Shown here piece by piece: positions 27,628-37,546 of a stretch of 64,000 nucleotides of DNA (its first letter is position 1; each line of letters starts with the position of its first letter). Source of the DNA: Pogostemon cablin (taxonomy: Eukaryota > Streptophyta > Magnoliopsida > Lamiales > Lamiaceae); the NCBI GenBank assembly GCA_023678885.1, contig CM042958.1, positions 13,882,852-13,946,851 of the forward strand. Reading direction: 5' to 3'. The notes under the pieces were generated by a model. The model had not been told where the DNA came from and made no database searches. It saw only the letters and a program-made list of their open reading frames with translations. Made by a program: the position numbers and the translations under genes.

Positions 27628-28101
27628 GATTCCCATTTTGTCTGAAAGTGAAAAATTACTGATAAGAATTCATGCATGATTCAGGATCTTCCAAACTATG
27701 CTCAACACATGGTCCCGATCTTTTCCCTTCCGCAAGAATGGCTATGGTGCGAGTCGTGGTGTGGCAATGCAACGAAATCCAAGGCTAAAACTATAGACCT
27801 CTGCAATAATCCTATGACCAAGGAGCCCAAACTTCAGGTTTCAGCTCTACCAATCTTTTCTTCTCCTCGTTGCCTTACGTCACCCTCGTCTATTGTCTTT
27901 TTCATCCACAAGTTTGTTATCTTGTAGGGAGCTAAAAGAATAGTAACAGAATGGCCAGATCTTGATTTAGAAGCTAGACGCTTTACTGCCCAACTTTTAG
28001 GTGAAAGTATGGAACCTCAAGAGCAAGCACCACCTCCACCCAAAATCCATACCAAAACTGATGATTCCTCCAACGATGTGGAGTCAAAAGCAGAATTGTG
28101 A
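5932..28101 (+). CDS. UGGT: UDP-glucose:glycoprotein glucosyltransferase (UGGT, EBS1-like), complete, 37 exons
   Basis: Reglucosylates misfolded N-glycoproteins in the ER lumen so they re-enter the calnexin/calreticulin cycle. Exons: 5932-6092, 7070-7513, 7668-7821, 8538-8709, 9625-9698, 10705-10801, 11265-11377, 11521-11636, 12863-12920, 14083-14235, 14336-14434, 14520-14675, 16221-16289, 17240-17319, 17481-17643, 18398-18532, 18654-18759, 18846-18940, 19836-19948, 20093-20297, 21012-21080, 21290-21435, 22360-22461, 23122-23269, 24374-24430, 24514-24644, 24784-24872, 24949-25298, 25417-25509, 25672-25736, 26462-26564, 26662-26820, 26935-27075, 27163-27206, 27296-27410, 27685-27837, 27928-28101. 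They total 4902 nt (1633 aa), in phase throughout and close to Arabidopsis EBS1. Residues 1-28 form a signal peptide ending SGHFVSA. The thioredoxin-like and beta-sandwich sensor regions follow. The GT24 catalytic domain starts near residue 1320 (INIFSVASGHLYERF) and has its DxD motif (FVDADQ) at 1430-1432. The tail is acidic/proline-rich and ends KAEL, not a canonical KDEL/HDEL. Intron 11 has a GC donor. Confidence 0.96.
14435..14519 (+). other. GC-AG intron in UGGT
   Basis: Exon 11 must end at GGGATTGAG and exon 12 must start at GTTATTGACACA to keep the conserved CGIEVIDTIISMFE reading. The intron therefore begins GCAAGT and ends TTGCAG. GC donors with an otherwise strong consensus (AG|GCAAGT) are a known minor class of U2 introns. 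Confidence 0.85.
14913..15192. mobile_element. Stowaway-like MITE in UGGT intron 12
   Basis: The 280-bp element starts CTCCCTCTGTTCTGGG and ends GGGACGGAGGGAG, flanked by TA on each side. It is intronic, far from either splice site. Confidence 0.75.
16466..16696. mobile_element. Stowaway-like MITE in UGGT intron 13
   Basis: The 231-bp element starts CTCCCTCCATCCCATAAAAG and ends TTTTGGGATGGAGGGAG, with TA on both sides. Its terminal inverted repeats are nearly perfect. It belongs to the same subfamily as the truncated copy at 5404. Confidence 0.8.
17097..17199 (-). mobile_element. Short SINE-like retroposon in UGGT intron 13
   Basis: A GC-rich 103-bp insert in an AT-rich intron is bracketed by a perfect 13-bp direct repeat CCAATATTGACCT (17084-17096 and 17200-17212). 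On the minus strand the insert ends in a short A tract directly before the repeat, as expected of a retroposed SINE, and contains GTGGGTTCTGGCC, a diverged box-B-like stretch. Box A is not evident, so this is probably a 5'-truncated copy. Confidence 0.6.
21653..22255. repeat. 301-bp tandem duplication in UGGT intron 22
   Basis: Units 21653-21953 and 21954-22254 start CCTATTTTCATATTTCC and end AAAG just before the next CCT. They differ at only about a dozen positions by eye, so the duplication is fairly recent. It ends about 100 bp before the exon 23 acceptor and does not copy an exon. Confidence 0.85.
27561..27624 (+). repeat. (GA)n microsatellite in UGGT intron 35
   Basis: About 32 uninterrupted GA units lie some 60 bp upstream of the exon 36 acceptor. 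On the transcript strand this is a purine tract, not the usual polypyrimidine tract. The tract is likely to vary in length between individuals. Confidence 0.9.
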
Positions 28102-29938
28102 TTACAACAACGTACGTGAAGATCTTTTGATGAGAAAAATCGATTGAGGAGATCACCGGAGGAAAACCAAATATTATCAGGAGAACTGTCTTTTCGCAGC
28201 AATGCTTGGTAATGCCTGAATATTATACATTTTTTTCTGTAGATTCTGAAGTTAATTAAGATGATTGTCCTTAAAAGATGGGACACAGAATTTTGTCTGA
28301 ACTATTTTAACTTAGTTATGATCTTGGATTGACATCCTAAAGTTTATGAGGCAATCCCTTATTAGACAGCTTCATGTATTGGAACTCGTCAATTAATTAT
28401 AACCGAAAGTATAAGGTGAAGTTACATTACATCCTCCGACAGTATTTTTGTACACTTTTCATTTCCATCAATTCTAATTATTTGCACATTTCTAATGATG
28501 ATAGCATTACTAGACAATTTTATGAGACGGTTTCATGTAAGGCTGTTCTTAGATTAAACGTATTTTATTAATTAATTCAAATTCAAATTTGAAGGAATCT
28601 CTTTTCCTCTTTTAGCCAACAAATCTTCTACATCGCAAAATTAGTTTTAAAGGAAGGAAAATGAAGAAATTAAGGAAGTGTTTGTAATTCATTTTGAAGG
28701 TAACTCCTTTATCGCACAAAAACGTACATTCACTGATTTTAGCTGGGGGGTAATTATGGCATTTGCTTAAAAACAGCTCTAATTATAAAGAAGTCCTACC
28801 AATATTAATTTCAAAAAAAATGTTAGTTAGTTGTTTGTTTAATTAAAGGAAGCATGGCCTGAAAATTTAGTGATACTTGTTTAGATATGTCAGAGATATT
28901 GTTTATTAATTAATAATCCATATTATAATATTATTGAGACATCTAAAAAGGATTTTGTGTGAATAGTTTGCAAGGTTGCATTAAATAAGAGGAGTGCATT
29001 CCATCAACATATGTCGGATAAATGAACCTGCATATGGATCTTTGATGCATTACATATTCTATTACGAATAGTAAGATAAATGACACGTAAAATATAAACA
29101 AAATCTATATCTTAAAAGAAAAATAGGAGTATCAACTATAAGGAGAAGAGTTAGAAATTTTCCTCCTAACGTATTATTTGTCCAACGCATATAACATCAG
29201 ACGTAACATTGCAATGTAAGAGGAAATCACATTCTTAAATGAACAGTTCCAATATTTTATTTATATGGGTTATGCGGATTTTCTTCTACGGAAATGGTTG
29301 GATTTTCCCTATCTCTCTTACATATCAATATATAATTAATGACACAAGATATAACACACGAAATGATATAGAAAATCCTATAAATACATGCATCTGAGCT
29401 CAACTTCCTCACTTATCCTGCTCGGTTCAATCAAAATCATTACTCACTAGCTTTATGTTCGTTTAGTTCAATTACATCAATATAAAAACCATATTTTATC
29501 TCTGAGGCTAGTTCGTTTGAGCTTGTCTCATTCTCATAAGATTAGAAAAAGTTTTCGTAATTAATTATTATTTTTTATTAAATATATTATCATTATTTTT
29601 TAAAAAATATTATCACTTTTCATTTATATTAATATAAATTACTCCATTCATAAAATAATCTATTACATCATTATTATTTTTCATTAAAATGCTATCATTA
29701 ATTTTTATTTGTTTCATACGAGTCTTTGTCTTTTATCACTTAGGCATAGATTAAAAATCTGCAATCAACTATTATATGGATGTTTTAAGTTATAAACAGC
29801 AATTAATAACTTTGTACTTATAATATGTGAAACAATTAGATAATCCAATATGCAATACTTAGATGCACCAAATATTAAAATCCTCACTTTCACATATCCT
29901 CAAATCATGCACCCGCACCCAACGCTTAATACTTATTA
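28102..29938. other. UGGT 3' flank and intergenic DNA
   Basis: The first few hundred bases after the UGGT stop presumably include the 3' UTR, but I see no unambiguous polyadenylation signal set. The rest is AT-rich intergenic DNA. A fragment near 28520-28540 (ATGAGACGGTTTCATGTAAG) resembles the end of the fold-back MITE at 5068. Confidence 0.5.
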
Positions 29939-29941
29939 CTC

Positions 29942-30113
29942 CGTACACTTCAAATGGGTCATTTGTCTTTTTATGAATTAATGAGTATATTATTTAAATT
30001 TTAGTAAGTAGTTATTGATTAAACTTGAGGTCTTTTTACTAAAAAAAATAAATACCTTTAAAGTGGATATCCAAAATAATAAAATGTGGACATTTGAAGT
30101 GGACAGAGAAAGT
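29942..30113. mobile_element. MITE, Stowaway-like
   Basis: The left end ACTCCGTACACTTCAAATG is matched in inverted form by the right end CATTTGAAGTGGACAGAGAAAGT. The interior is AT-rich and non-coding. It lies immediately left of a second MITE. Confidence 0.6.
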
Positions 30114-30140
30114 ATTGAAATAAAAATAGTATTTATAGTA

Positions 30141-30436
30141 CTCCCTCCGTTTCACATATTTATACACACATTCATTTTGAGGTGTATCATGTATTTATGT
30201 ACGTTTCATTAATAGTAAAACTATATTATATATCTTCTCTACTTTTAATATTTTATTCATTAATCCCAACAACTTTATTTACTTTTTTATACTTTATTCA
30301 TCATTTTTAATAACTTTATTTATTTTTTTCTCCTCAAATTACCAATTTATCCCTATTTTTATATTATATATTACTTATTTTAAAAATAATATTTTTAATT
30401 TGTGTGCTACAAAAGGGCATAAATAGCGGGAGGGAG
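30141..30436. mobile_element. Stowaway-like MITE
   Basis: The 296-bp element starts CTCCCTCCGTTTCACATATT and ends ATAAATAGCGGGAGGGAG, with TA on both sides. The partial element at 47773 belongs to the same subfamily. Confidence 0.75.
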
Positions 30437-32389
30437 TATTAAATTTGCTTCAGAATCAATATTTAGTGAAATATAGTACACCCTTAATAATTGAAAGCAT
30501 TACAGCCACGTTTGGAAATGAAGATCATGAGATTATTAACATGAATAGTCATAATACATAAGTACCCCAAGTACTAACCACATTTTTTTGCAATTATTTT
30601 GACCTAATTATCTTTAATTACCATCAAGAACTTATAAGAAGCACTAGTGACATTATCAAATAATAATGCAGTTTCAAATTATAATACTTATTTATTAATT
30701 AACATCATGAGTTGACTTAATTCATGGTTATATTTTATTTCTTAAAATAGGAACTATATATAGAGTGATCTCACATTAGAAATCCATTATGTAGATCCAA
30801 TTATAGGTGGAAATATACCCTTAATCATCTCACACAAATTAATCATATCATTTGTGACCCAACTTGGTAAAATTCTTATATCTATCCATATTTAATCATC
30901 CACCCCACCCCACCCCACCCCCTCCTGACCCCACCCCTCCCCAATACCTACAAAGGAAAAGTATATTAGAAACTCTTAACTAAAATGCCATGATATAGTA
31001 TCAGAGGTGGGGGACTGTCACACTTTCAATATTTAATTAGTATACTTTTGAATTAGTAGTGAAAGATGCCTACAACTATAATTATATACCTCCTTCGACC
31101 TTCCTCTCATTACTGTTTTTAATAATTGTAATATTTTATGTGGACTATTTTACTTGAAAAGTTACTTTTTATGCTAAAAATATGAGTACCCAATAAAATT
31201 TATAAGAATATTATTTCTAATTGAATTGAATTGAATCTTTTGTATTAACCGTATCCACCCGTACGTACGTACAGAAGACTTTGCATTAAAATTGGATTTT
31301 TTAGTCAAAAAATTAACACGCTTCCACGACAACTAATCAACACCTTCCTTTTCCTTTTCTTTTTCTTTTTTTCTTTTTTTTTTCTGGTTTTAAATGAATT
31401 GCTTTGAAATTGAGATGGAGAATTTTTGGTGGACAAGTCAAATGCCTCGTTGATGAACTCATTATTTTTCACTTAAAATTCTCTCTCTTTCTAAATCCTA
31501 ATAGAGGAAATTAAAGCACACACGCGGTTAAAAAAAATAATAAAGAAAATCTAATTTAAAATTTTACATTTGTCACCCAACATATTATTTTGAGCACCCA
31601 ACCATCTAAAATATATGAGTTGAAAAAAAATTAATAACCTTAATACAAATTCATTTACAATCAAACATCAAAATCCCAGTTATAATTTTGGCATCCAAAA
31701 TTATAATTTCAATATCTTTTTCTTATTAAATGAAATCCGAATTCTTCGAAAATTAATTGAATGAACAAAAAAGATGATCATGTTTAATGTGATGGTGTGA
31801 TATAGGAAGTTTAATACTTAATGTGAAGGTGTAAATTATTATTTATTAGATTAAATTAAATAAATATAAAATAACCACATGCATGTGTGAGCATATTATA
31901 TGCACCATAATATAATATATTTGTAGGACGGATATTATGTTTAGAATTAATTTTTAATTATAATTATACTCTTAAACTTATATACATTGAATTATAAAGA
32001 TAAATAATAAATTTTAAGGCTAAAATAAGATACAAATCACTAACGCAAAATACATCATGAACCACAAAGGTGAAATTACAATTATATATTCAGAATTAAC
32101 TAAAGCAAATATAAATCCTGGGACTAAAATAGGATATAAATCACTTAGTTAAAATACATGTATTTTAATACAGAATAAAATTACAATTATACCCTAACAA
32201 TTTATTAAATTAATTAGTATACACCCTCAAATAAAATAGATCATGAATTATACTCGTCCCACCACAAGGAATGCATTTTGTCATTTTTGTCAATTCCAAC
32301 AAAGAGTCAAAATGTGCATTTCTCTTTTTAGTAAATGAGACCTACACAAAATAATTAATATTTCTTCATGAACCCACACACTACACTAA
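30437..32389. other. AT-rich intergenic DNA, no gene seen
   Basis: This stretch contains a C-rich patch (CCACCCC repeats, 30901-30945) and a T/C tract (31340-31383). No open frame resembles a known protein. Confidence 0.5.
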
Positions 32390-32394
32390 TACAC

Positions 32395-32661
32395 TGATAG
32401 AGTAAAGAAGTTGATAATATTAAAGAGGAAGGATTTAAGAACAGTAGGAACGTAAAGTACGATTCCCCCGGGATTACTCCCGTCAGCCAAGGCTGCCCAA
32501 GTACTAAACAAGATAGATTAATCGATGCGCTTCCCTTCCCATCTATGCACTAATTTATAGATCTATTATTCAATGGCTAATTTATTACTAGCCTGATTAT
32601 TGCCTCTTATTCTTCCATGCAAATATGCTCTTTACTTATTCCTCCTTGATCGGTTCTATCA
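32395..32661 (-). mobile_element. Solo LTR (267 bp) of the gag-only retrotransposon
   Basis: The sequence runs TGATAGAG...TTCTATCA and is almost identical to the LTR at 33918-34184. A perfect 5-bp target duplication TACAC flanks it (32390-32394 and 32662-32666), with no internal region. This is the signature of LTR-LTR recombination. Confidence 0.85.
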
Positions 32662-32792
32662 TACACCTATCCACTATACATTAAAATATTATTTCTATCT
32701 CCTTATCTACACATTAAATATTATATCATTTAATCTACGTGCAAAAAAAAAATGCTACCCATGTGCTGGGATGGTGGGAGTACTAAATAATA

Positions 32793-33056
32793 CTCCCTCT
32801 GTCCCGCTGATATATATATCCATTTGTTTTTTGCTCGTGGATTAAGGAGTATAATAATTTAATACGTAGTGGATTGAGAGATATAATATTTTAATATATA
32901 GTGAGTAGTTGTAATATTAGTGTTGAGTGTGGGCCTATATGTAATGATTTAAGTATTATTTTATGGGTCACATTAACTAAAAGAAATAAATACTTTATAT
33001 TGAAACGGACCAAAATAGTAAAATGAATATACATGAAATGAAATGAAGAGAGGGAG
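32793..33056. mobile_element. Stowaway-like MITE (copy 1 of a duplicated pair)
   Basis: It starts CTCCCTCTGTCCCGCTGATA and ends GAAGAGAGGGAG, between TA dinucleotides. It is part of a roughly 400-bp flank that recurs after the second LTR. Confidence 0.75.
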
Positions 33057-33103
33057 TATATTATGAATGAGGTAAAATTTATTACTAGCCTGATTATTGC
33101 CTC

Positions 33104-33898
33104 TTATTCTTCCCTGCAAATATGCGCTGTACTTATTCCTCCTTGATCGACTCTATCAATTCCTCCCCCGTTGGAAACAGCATTATCCGCAATGCTGGCT
33201 ACGAGCATCTGCAACATCCATCCAAGTAGCCTATTCTTCATCTTCTCTATATCCCCTTCTTTTTCTTTCTCACCTGCAATTAACAATTGAAGAGATTTTT
33301 CGGTTTGCTTAGTGGCTGCCAGGGCTTTGAACGGATTCGCCAAAGGGTTACCTCCGTATCTTCTCATCAGTTTATAAGACAACTGGTTCCAAGTCATATT
33401 TGGGAATTTTACTGTCAGCCATCGGACCCAATGTAGCGCTGATCCTTCCATACAAACCATAGCCAATTCCACTTTTAATTCCTCGCTCGTGCCATGGATT
33501 CGGAAGTACCGCTCTGCTCGGGTGATCCATGCTACGACGTTATACCCATCAAAGTTTGGTAACTCAACTCGCTTGGCAGTGAGTTGAAAGTCGTTGTTGG
33601 TGACGTTCCGCCCTGGAACAACTTCTTGGAGTGGAAGGCGGGTGCTCGTCTCTCCGAAATTGCTTGTTTGAAGATCCTCATCACTTTCCTCAATTCGTTT
33701 ATTCTTCACGAACGTAGAAAGCATTTCTTCTAACTTGTCTATTTTGTCAAGTTTGTTGACCTTCTCAGTAAGAGTGATGACTTTTGTAGATAGGGCGCTA
33801 ACATTTGCAGAGAGTGTAGCAACGACCCTCTCCAAGGGCTCAACCTCATCATTCTTCTCTATTGCCTCCACTTGAGCTTCCATTCGGGTGTGTGGCAT
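33104..33898 (-). CDS. Retrotransposon Gag-like protein of the TR-GAG element
   Basis: The frame has 264 codons. The N-terminal part (residues 10-75) is a heptad-rich coiled coil (VVATLSANVSALSTKVITL). Residues about 110-200 match the Retrotrans_gag domain of Ty3-type elements: VELPNFDGYNVVAWITRAER, then a hydrophobic helix with ALHWVRWL and MTWNQLSYKLMRRYG. No CCHC zinc knuckle or protease follows. The last 20 or so codons read through the polypurine tract into the 3' LTR, so the natural C-terminus is lost or the short protein is specific to the element. This is a mobile-element gene, not a host gene. Confidence 0.8.
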   Translation of the reverse strand: MPHTRMEAQVEAIEKNDEVEPLERVVATLSANVSALSTKVITLTEKVNKLDKIDKLEEMLSTFVKNKRIEESDEDLQTSNFGETSTRLPLQEVVPGRNVTNNDFQLTAKRVELPNFDGYNVVAWITRAERYFRIHGTSEELKVELAMVCMEGSALHWVRWLTVKFPNMTWNQLSYKLMRRYGGNPLANPFKALAATKQTEKSLQLLIAGEKEKEGDIEKMKNRLLGWMLQMLVASIADNAVSNGGGIDRVDQGGISTAHICREE

Positions 33899-33917
33899 CC
33901 GGCAGGTCGGACCAATT

Positions 33918-34184
33918 TGATAGAGTAAAGAAGTTGATAATATTAAAGAGAAGGGATTTAAGAACAGTAGGAACGTAAAGTACGATTCCCCCAGGATTAC
34001 TCCCGTCAGCTAAGGCTGCCCAAGTACTAAACAAGATAGATTAATCGATGCTCTTCCCTTCCCCTCTATGCACTAATTTATAGATATATTATTCAATGGC
34101 TAATTTATTACTAGCCTGATTATTGCCTCTTATTCTTCCCTGTAAATATGCTCTTTACTTATTCCTCCTTGATCGGCTCTATCA
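33918..34184 (-). repeat. 5' LTR of the TR-GAG element
   Basis: 267 bp, TGATAGAG...CTCTATCA, the same length as the solo LTR at 32395 and differing at only a few positions. It is followed on the right by TACAC and a copy of the flank found at 32662-33062. Confidence 0.85.
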
Positions 34185-34315
34185 TACACCTACCCACTAT
34201 ACATTAAAATATTATTTATATCTTCTTATCTACACATTAAATATTATATCATTTAATCTACGTGCAAAAAAGAAATGCTATCCATGTGCCGGGATGGTGA
34301 GAGTACTAAATAATA

Positions 34316-34583
34316 CTCCCTCTGTCCCGCTAATAGATATATATCCATTTGTTTTTTGCTCGTGGATTAAGGAGTATAATAATTTAATACGTAGTGGATT
34401 GAGAGATATAATATTTTAATATATAATGAGTAGTTGTAATATTAGTGTTGAGTGTGGGCCTATATGTAATGAGTTAAGTATTATTTTATGAGTCACATTA
34501 ACTAAAAAAGAAATAAATACTTTATATTGAAACGGACCAAAATAGCAAAATGAATATACATGAAATGAAATGGAGAGAGGGAG
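34316..34583. mobile_element. Stowaway-like MITE (copy 2 of a duplicated pair)
   Basis: It is near-identical to 32793-33056, starting CTCCCTCTGTCCCGCTAATA and ending GGAGAGAGGGAG. It was probably copied together with the surrounding flank and did not transpose independently. Confidence 0.75.
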
Positions 34584-34705
34584 TATATCATGAATGAGGT
34601 ATAATTATATTTCATTACAATTAAAATAAATAAATAGGTACGTACGGTTCCATGCATGATAGAACTAGCATTTGTCATATTTGTATTACTTACAAAATGA
34701 ATATA

Positions 34706-34917
34706 CGGTGTACCCATCATTAGAGGTCCCCACCGCTCCTGTCCTGTGGATTGTTGCGTCTCAAATGGTTTATAGAAAAGACTCACTGTTTAACTTGTGC
34801 TTGCAAGAGGCCAAATCCATGTTAAAGGCAGTATTCAAATCCCTACCCTGCAGCAACCAAGCTCAGCTGGAAGACCTTTCCACATTCCCCTCTACCACTT
34901 GAGCTATGTCTGGGGCC
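34706..34917 (-). mobile_element. tRNA-derived SINE
   Basis: The 212-bp insert is bracketed by a perfect 14-bp target duplication ACAAAATGAATATA (34692-34705 and 34918-34931). On the minus strand it starts GGCCCCAGACATAGCTCAAG and contains a clear box A (TAGCTCAAGTGGTAGAG) and a box-B-like GGGATTTGAATACTG, the internal RNA polymerase III promoter of tRNA-derived SINEs. It has no long A tail. Confidence 0.75.
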
Positions 34918-35381
34918 ACAAAATGAATATATGTTCTTATGGTTTTCTGTATTATGAAAGCCACCACCAAACTAATTTTGTCCACACATAAAATCCAAAT
35001 TTCCAAATAATTAAATTGATTATACCTATATACTGGGTCCTTTGCAAATCTTTTACTAATGTAATACTAGCTATATATTTATAAATTATAATAAAAATAA
35101 TTCAAATATACATAAATTAAAAATGAGAACAAAAAAAGGGGTAAATTTAGATTTAATAATGAAACAATTGTTATTTATTCGCAATATAAAGGGTTACATT
35201 TGTGACAAAAAAATTAGTGACAAAAAAATGTGGTCACAATATAAAGGGTTACATTTGTGACGGACAAAGTCCGTCACAATTTACAGTTTTAAAAAAATCA
35301 TTAAAATTGTACTTGTTCGTTACACATGTACATTATGCTATTTAATTTAATTATATAAAAAGGTTAAACTTATATGTTTTT

Positions 35382-35770
35382 TTAAAGAAATCATTATTCT
35401 TTTAATATGTATTGTGAATTTATTTAAACTTAAATAATTGAATATATTGTATTGTTGTATATAATAATATTAATTTTAAAATCAAAATAATTATAAGAAC
35501 AAAGTTACTTCTTTTTTTTCTTTTTTAAATAAATTATTATTTTTTTAATATTTATTATGAATTTATTTAAACTTAAATAATTTAATATACGGTGTTGTAT
35601 ATAGTAATATTAATTTTAAAATCAAAATAATAATGAGAACAGAGTTTTTTTAAGAAATTATTATTCTTTTAATATTTATTGTGAATTTATTTACCTTGAA
35701 TAATTGAATATACTGTATTGTATAGTAATGTTAATTTTAAAATCAAAATAATTATGAGAACAGAGTTACT
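35382..35770. repeat. Three AT-rich tandem units of about 120-145 bp
   Basis: Units starting near 35382, 35527 and 35651 share AATATTTATTGTGAATTTATT and TTAATTTTAAAATCAAAATA followed by GAGAACAGAGTT. They diverge by substitutions and small indels, and are non-coding. Confidence 0.6.
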
Positions 35771-36723
35771 TTAATTTTAAACGGCAATGAGTTGTATGAA
35801 TTGTTATAATTTAAATATTTATGTGTCCTGATTTTTATTAAATAATATAGTCATATATTTTGTAATAGATGAATTTGTAATTAAATAATAAAACTTTTAA
35901 GATTATATATATACGAGTACAGATTCCCGCATAATACGTGGATGAATTATTATAAGTTTATAACCAATCAAAAATATAATTAAAGGTGATATTTAATTTA
36001 TAGATATACATAATTTAAAAATATACATGAATAATAATAATAAATAAATAAATAAAAGTAAAAATATTATATATGTAATATTAAAATAAAAAATAAAAAA
36101 TATACAAAATTTAACCACGTTGCGACACCTTATACTTTTAAAAATTTATTTATACCAGCGTATTCGTAATTAGTATATATAGGATATATAAAAAAAGGAA
36201 AGTTCATGATTAAATTAAAAAAATCGTGTATTTAATTGATAAAAATAAAGTTTGTGATTGAATTTAGAAAGATATAAAGATTATGTATTTTCTAACAAGA
36301 GAATTAAATTGAAAAATTATGAGAATGTTATTTATTTTAATGCAAATTAACCTATTTTTCATCTATAAATAAATAATATATTTAGACATTATTTATAGAT
36401 TGAGAATTTAAAATTTATAAGAATTTTTTAATTTAATTATGAAAATTTTAATATTGATCTTAAAAAATAATAAAATAAATTAATTAATGTTTTAATATTT
36501 ATTTGTCATATTAATATATATTATATTAATCAATATTACCACCATATTTATTTTGAAAGTTGGTATATGTTATTTTAATACAGATTAATTGAATATATAC
36601 AATATTTATTAAAGGCTAACACAAAACACATCTAGCTAAATTGGCTCAACACTTGCACACAAGCACTCTTGCTTAAAGAAGGTATAAGGGGTAGAAATGT
36701 AATAAAATGTAAATGGGTTAGCG

Positions 36724-36836
36724 GTAACCGGTCCGGCTGGAGCCGTCAAGCACTCACACGTAACCGGTCCGGCTGGAGCCGTCAAGCACTCACACGAGGA
36801 TAGCCGGTTCGGCTGGAGCCGTCAAGCACTCACACG
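36724..36836. repeat. GC-rich 36-bp tandem repeat, three units
   Basis: Units start at 36724, 36760 and about 36796 and share CCGGCTGGAGCCGTCAAGCA followed by CTCACAC. The third unit is slightly longer and diverged. The array stands out from the surrounding AT-rich DNA. A box-B-like GGTTCGATTC follows directly at 36845. Confidence 0.8.
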
Positions 36837-37155
36837 AGTAACAAGGTTCGATTCTTGCCTAATCATTTTTTTAGAATTTAAGTTTGTGACGGAAAATTCC
36901 GTCACAAAGTCCGTCACAAATATTGGTTAAAAGAAACCGTCACAAATTCCGTCACTAATATTTTTCGTCACAAAATCCGTCACTAATTGTGACGGGACCA
37001 TCACAAACACTTTGTGACGCATGTTCGAGTGACGAGCACTTTCCGGTCACAAAGTCCGTCACTGTCAGCCAATTTTTTTGTAGTGAAACGTGATAACTAG
37101 CTAGTCGTAAAAATGTAGGGCCACATCCAGCTTGATTAACTGTTGGATTTTCTTA

Positions 37156-37455
37156 CTTCCTCCGTCCCGGGTATTTTTACTCATTTGTACGGGCACGAAA
37201 ATTAAGACGTGTTATTTTTTTAATATATAATGTAAGAAAAAGTAGGGATAAATTAGTAATTTAAAAAGAAAAAGTAAATAAAGTTGTTGGGAATGATGGA
37301 TAAAGTGTAAAAAAGTACGTAAAAGTAAAGTTGTTGGGATTGATGAATAAAGTGTAAAATTAAAATATTATGTATTTTTACTATGAATTGAATTGGTAAA
37401 AATACGTGGGACACCCCAAAATGGAAAGTTGTTAAAATACGTGGGACGGAGGGAG
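37156..37455. mobile_element. Stowaway-like MITE
   Basis: 300 bp, starting CTTCCTCCGTCCCGGG and ending ACGTGGGACGGAGGGAG, with TA on both sides. Confidence 0.75.
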
Positions 37456-37546
37456 TATTTATTTCTTGTATTAATCGTAGCACACAAAAATTATACATGC
37501 ACGGATATACTATGACATTTTGATGTGAAATTTCTTGTAATATTTC

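Larger units (their letters stand above)
33080..34184 (-). mobile_element. TR-GAG-type non-autonomous LTR retrotransposon
   Basis: Read on the minus strand: a complete 267-bp 5' LTR (34184-33918); a TGG-starting candidate primer-binding site (minus-strand TGGTCCGACCTGCCGG) just inside it; a gag frame (33898 to about 33190); a polypurine tract GGGGGAGGAAT; and a 3' LTR cut off after about 80 bp (33160-33080). The internal part is only about 760 bp and lacks protease, reverse transcriptase, RNase H and integrase. TR-GAG elements (LTRs plus gag only) are a described plant class. The flank to the right starts TACAC, the same target site as the solo LTR at 32395. Confidence 0.75.
35178..37085. mobile_element. 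Putative CACTA-like (En/Spm) element, left end unresolved
   Basis: The right border reads CCAATTTTTTTGTAGTG (37069-37085), the inverse of CACTACAAAAAAATTGG, a CACTA-type terminus. The adjacent 36880-37068 is crowded with short direct and inverted copies of TCCGTCAC/GTGACGGA, like subterminal transposase-binding repeats. The same motif (GTGACGGACAAAGTCCGTCAC) recurs near 35257-35277, marking the probable left subterminal region. I cannot find an intact left CACTA end. No transposase frame is present, so this would be a non-autonomous copy. Confidence 0.4.

Noticed and set aside
34820..34910. tRNA-like box A and box B
   Set aside because: No cloverleaf or acceptor stem can be formed; the target duplication and length show a SINE and not a tRNA gene.
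36724..36836. Possible CRISPR-like array
   Set aside because: The three units are contiguous with no unique spacers, and the genome is a plant; it is a minisatellite.
36632..36880. tRNA-like TAGCTAAATTGGCTCAAC and GGTTCGATTC
   Set aside because: They are separated by the tandem array and do not form a tRNA; kept only as part of the putative CACTA/SINE composite.
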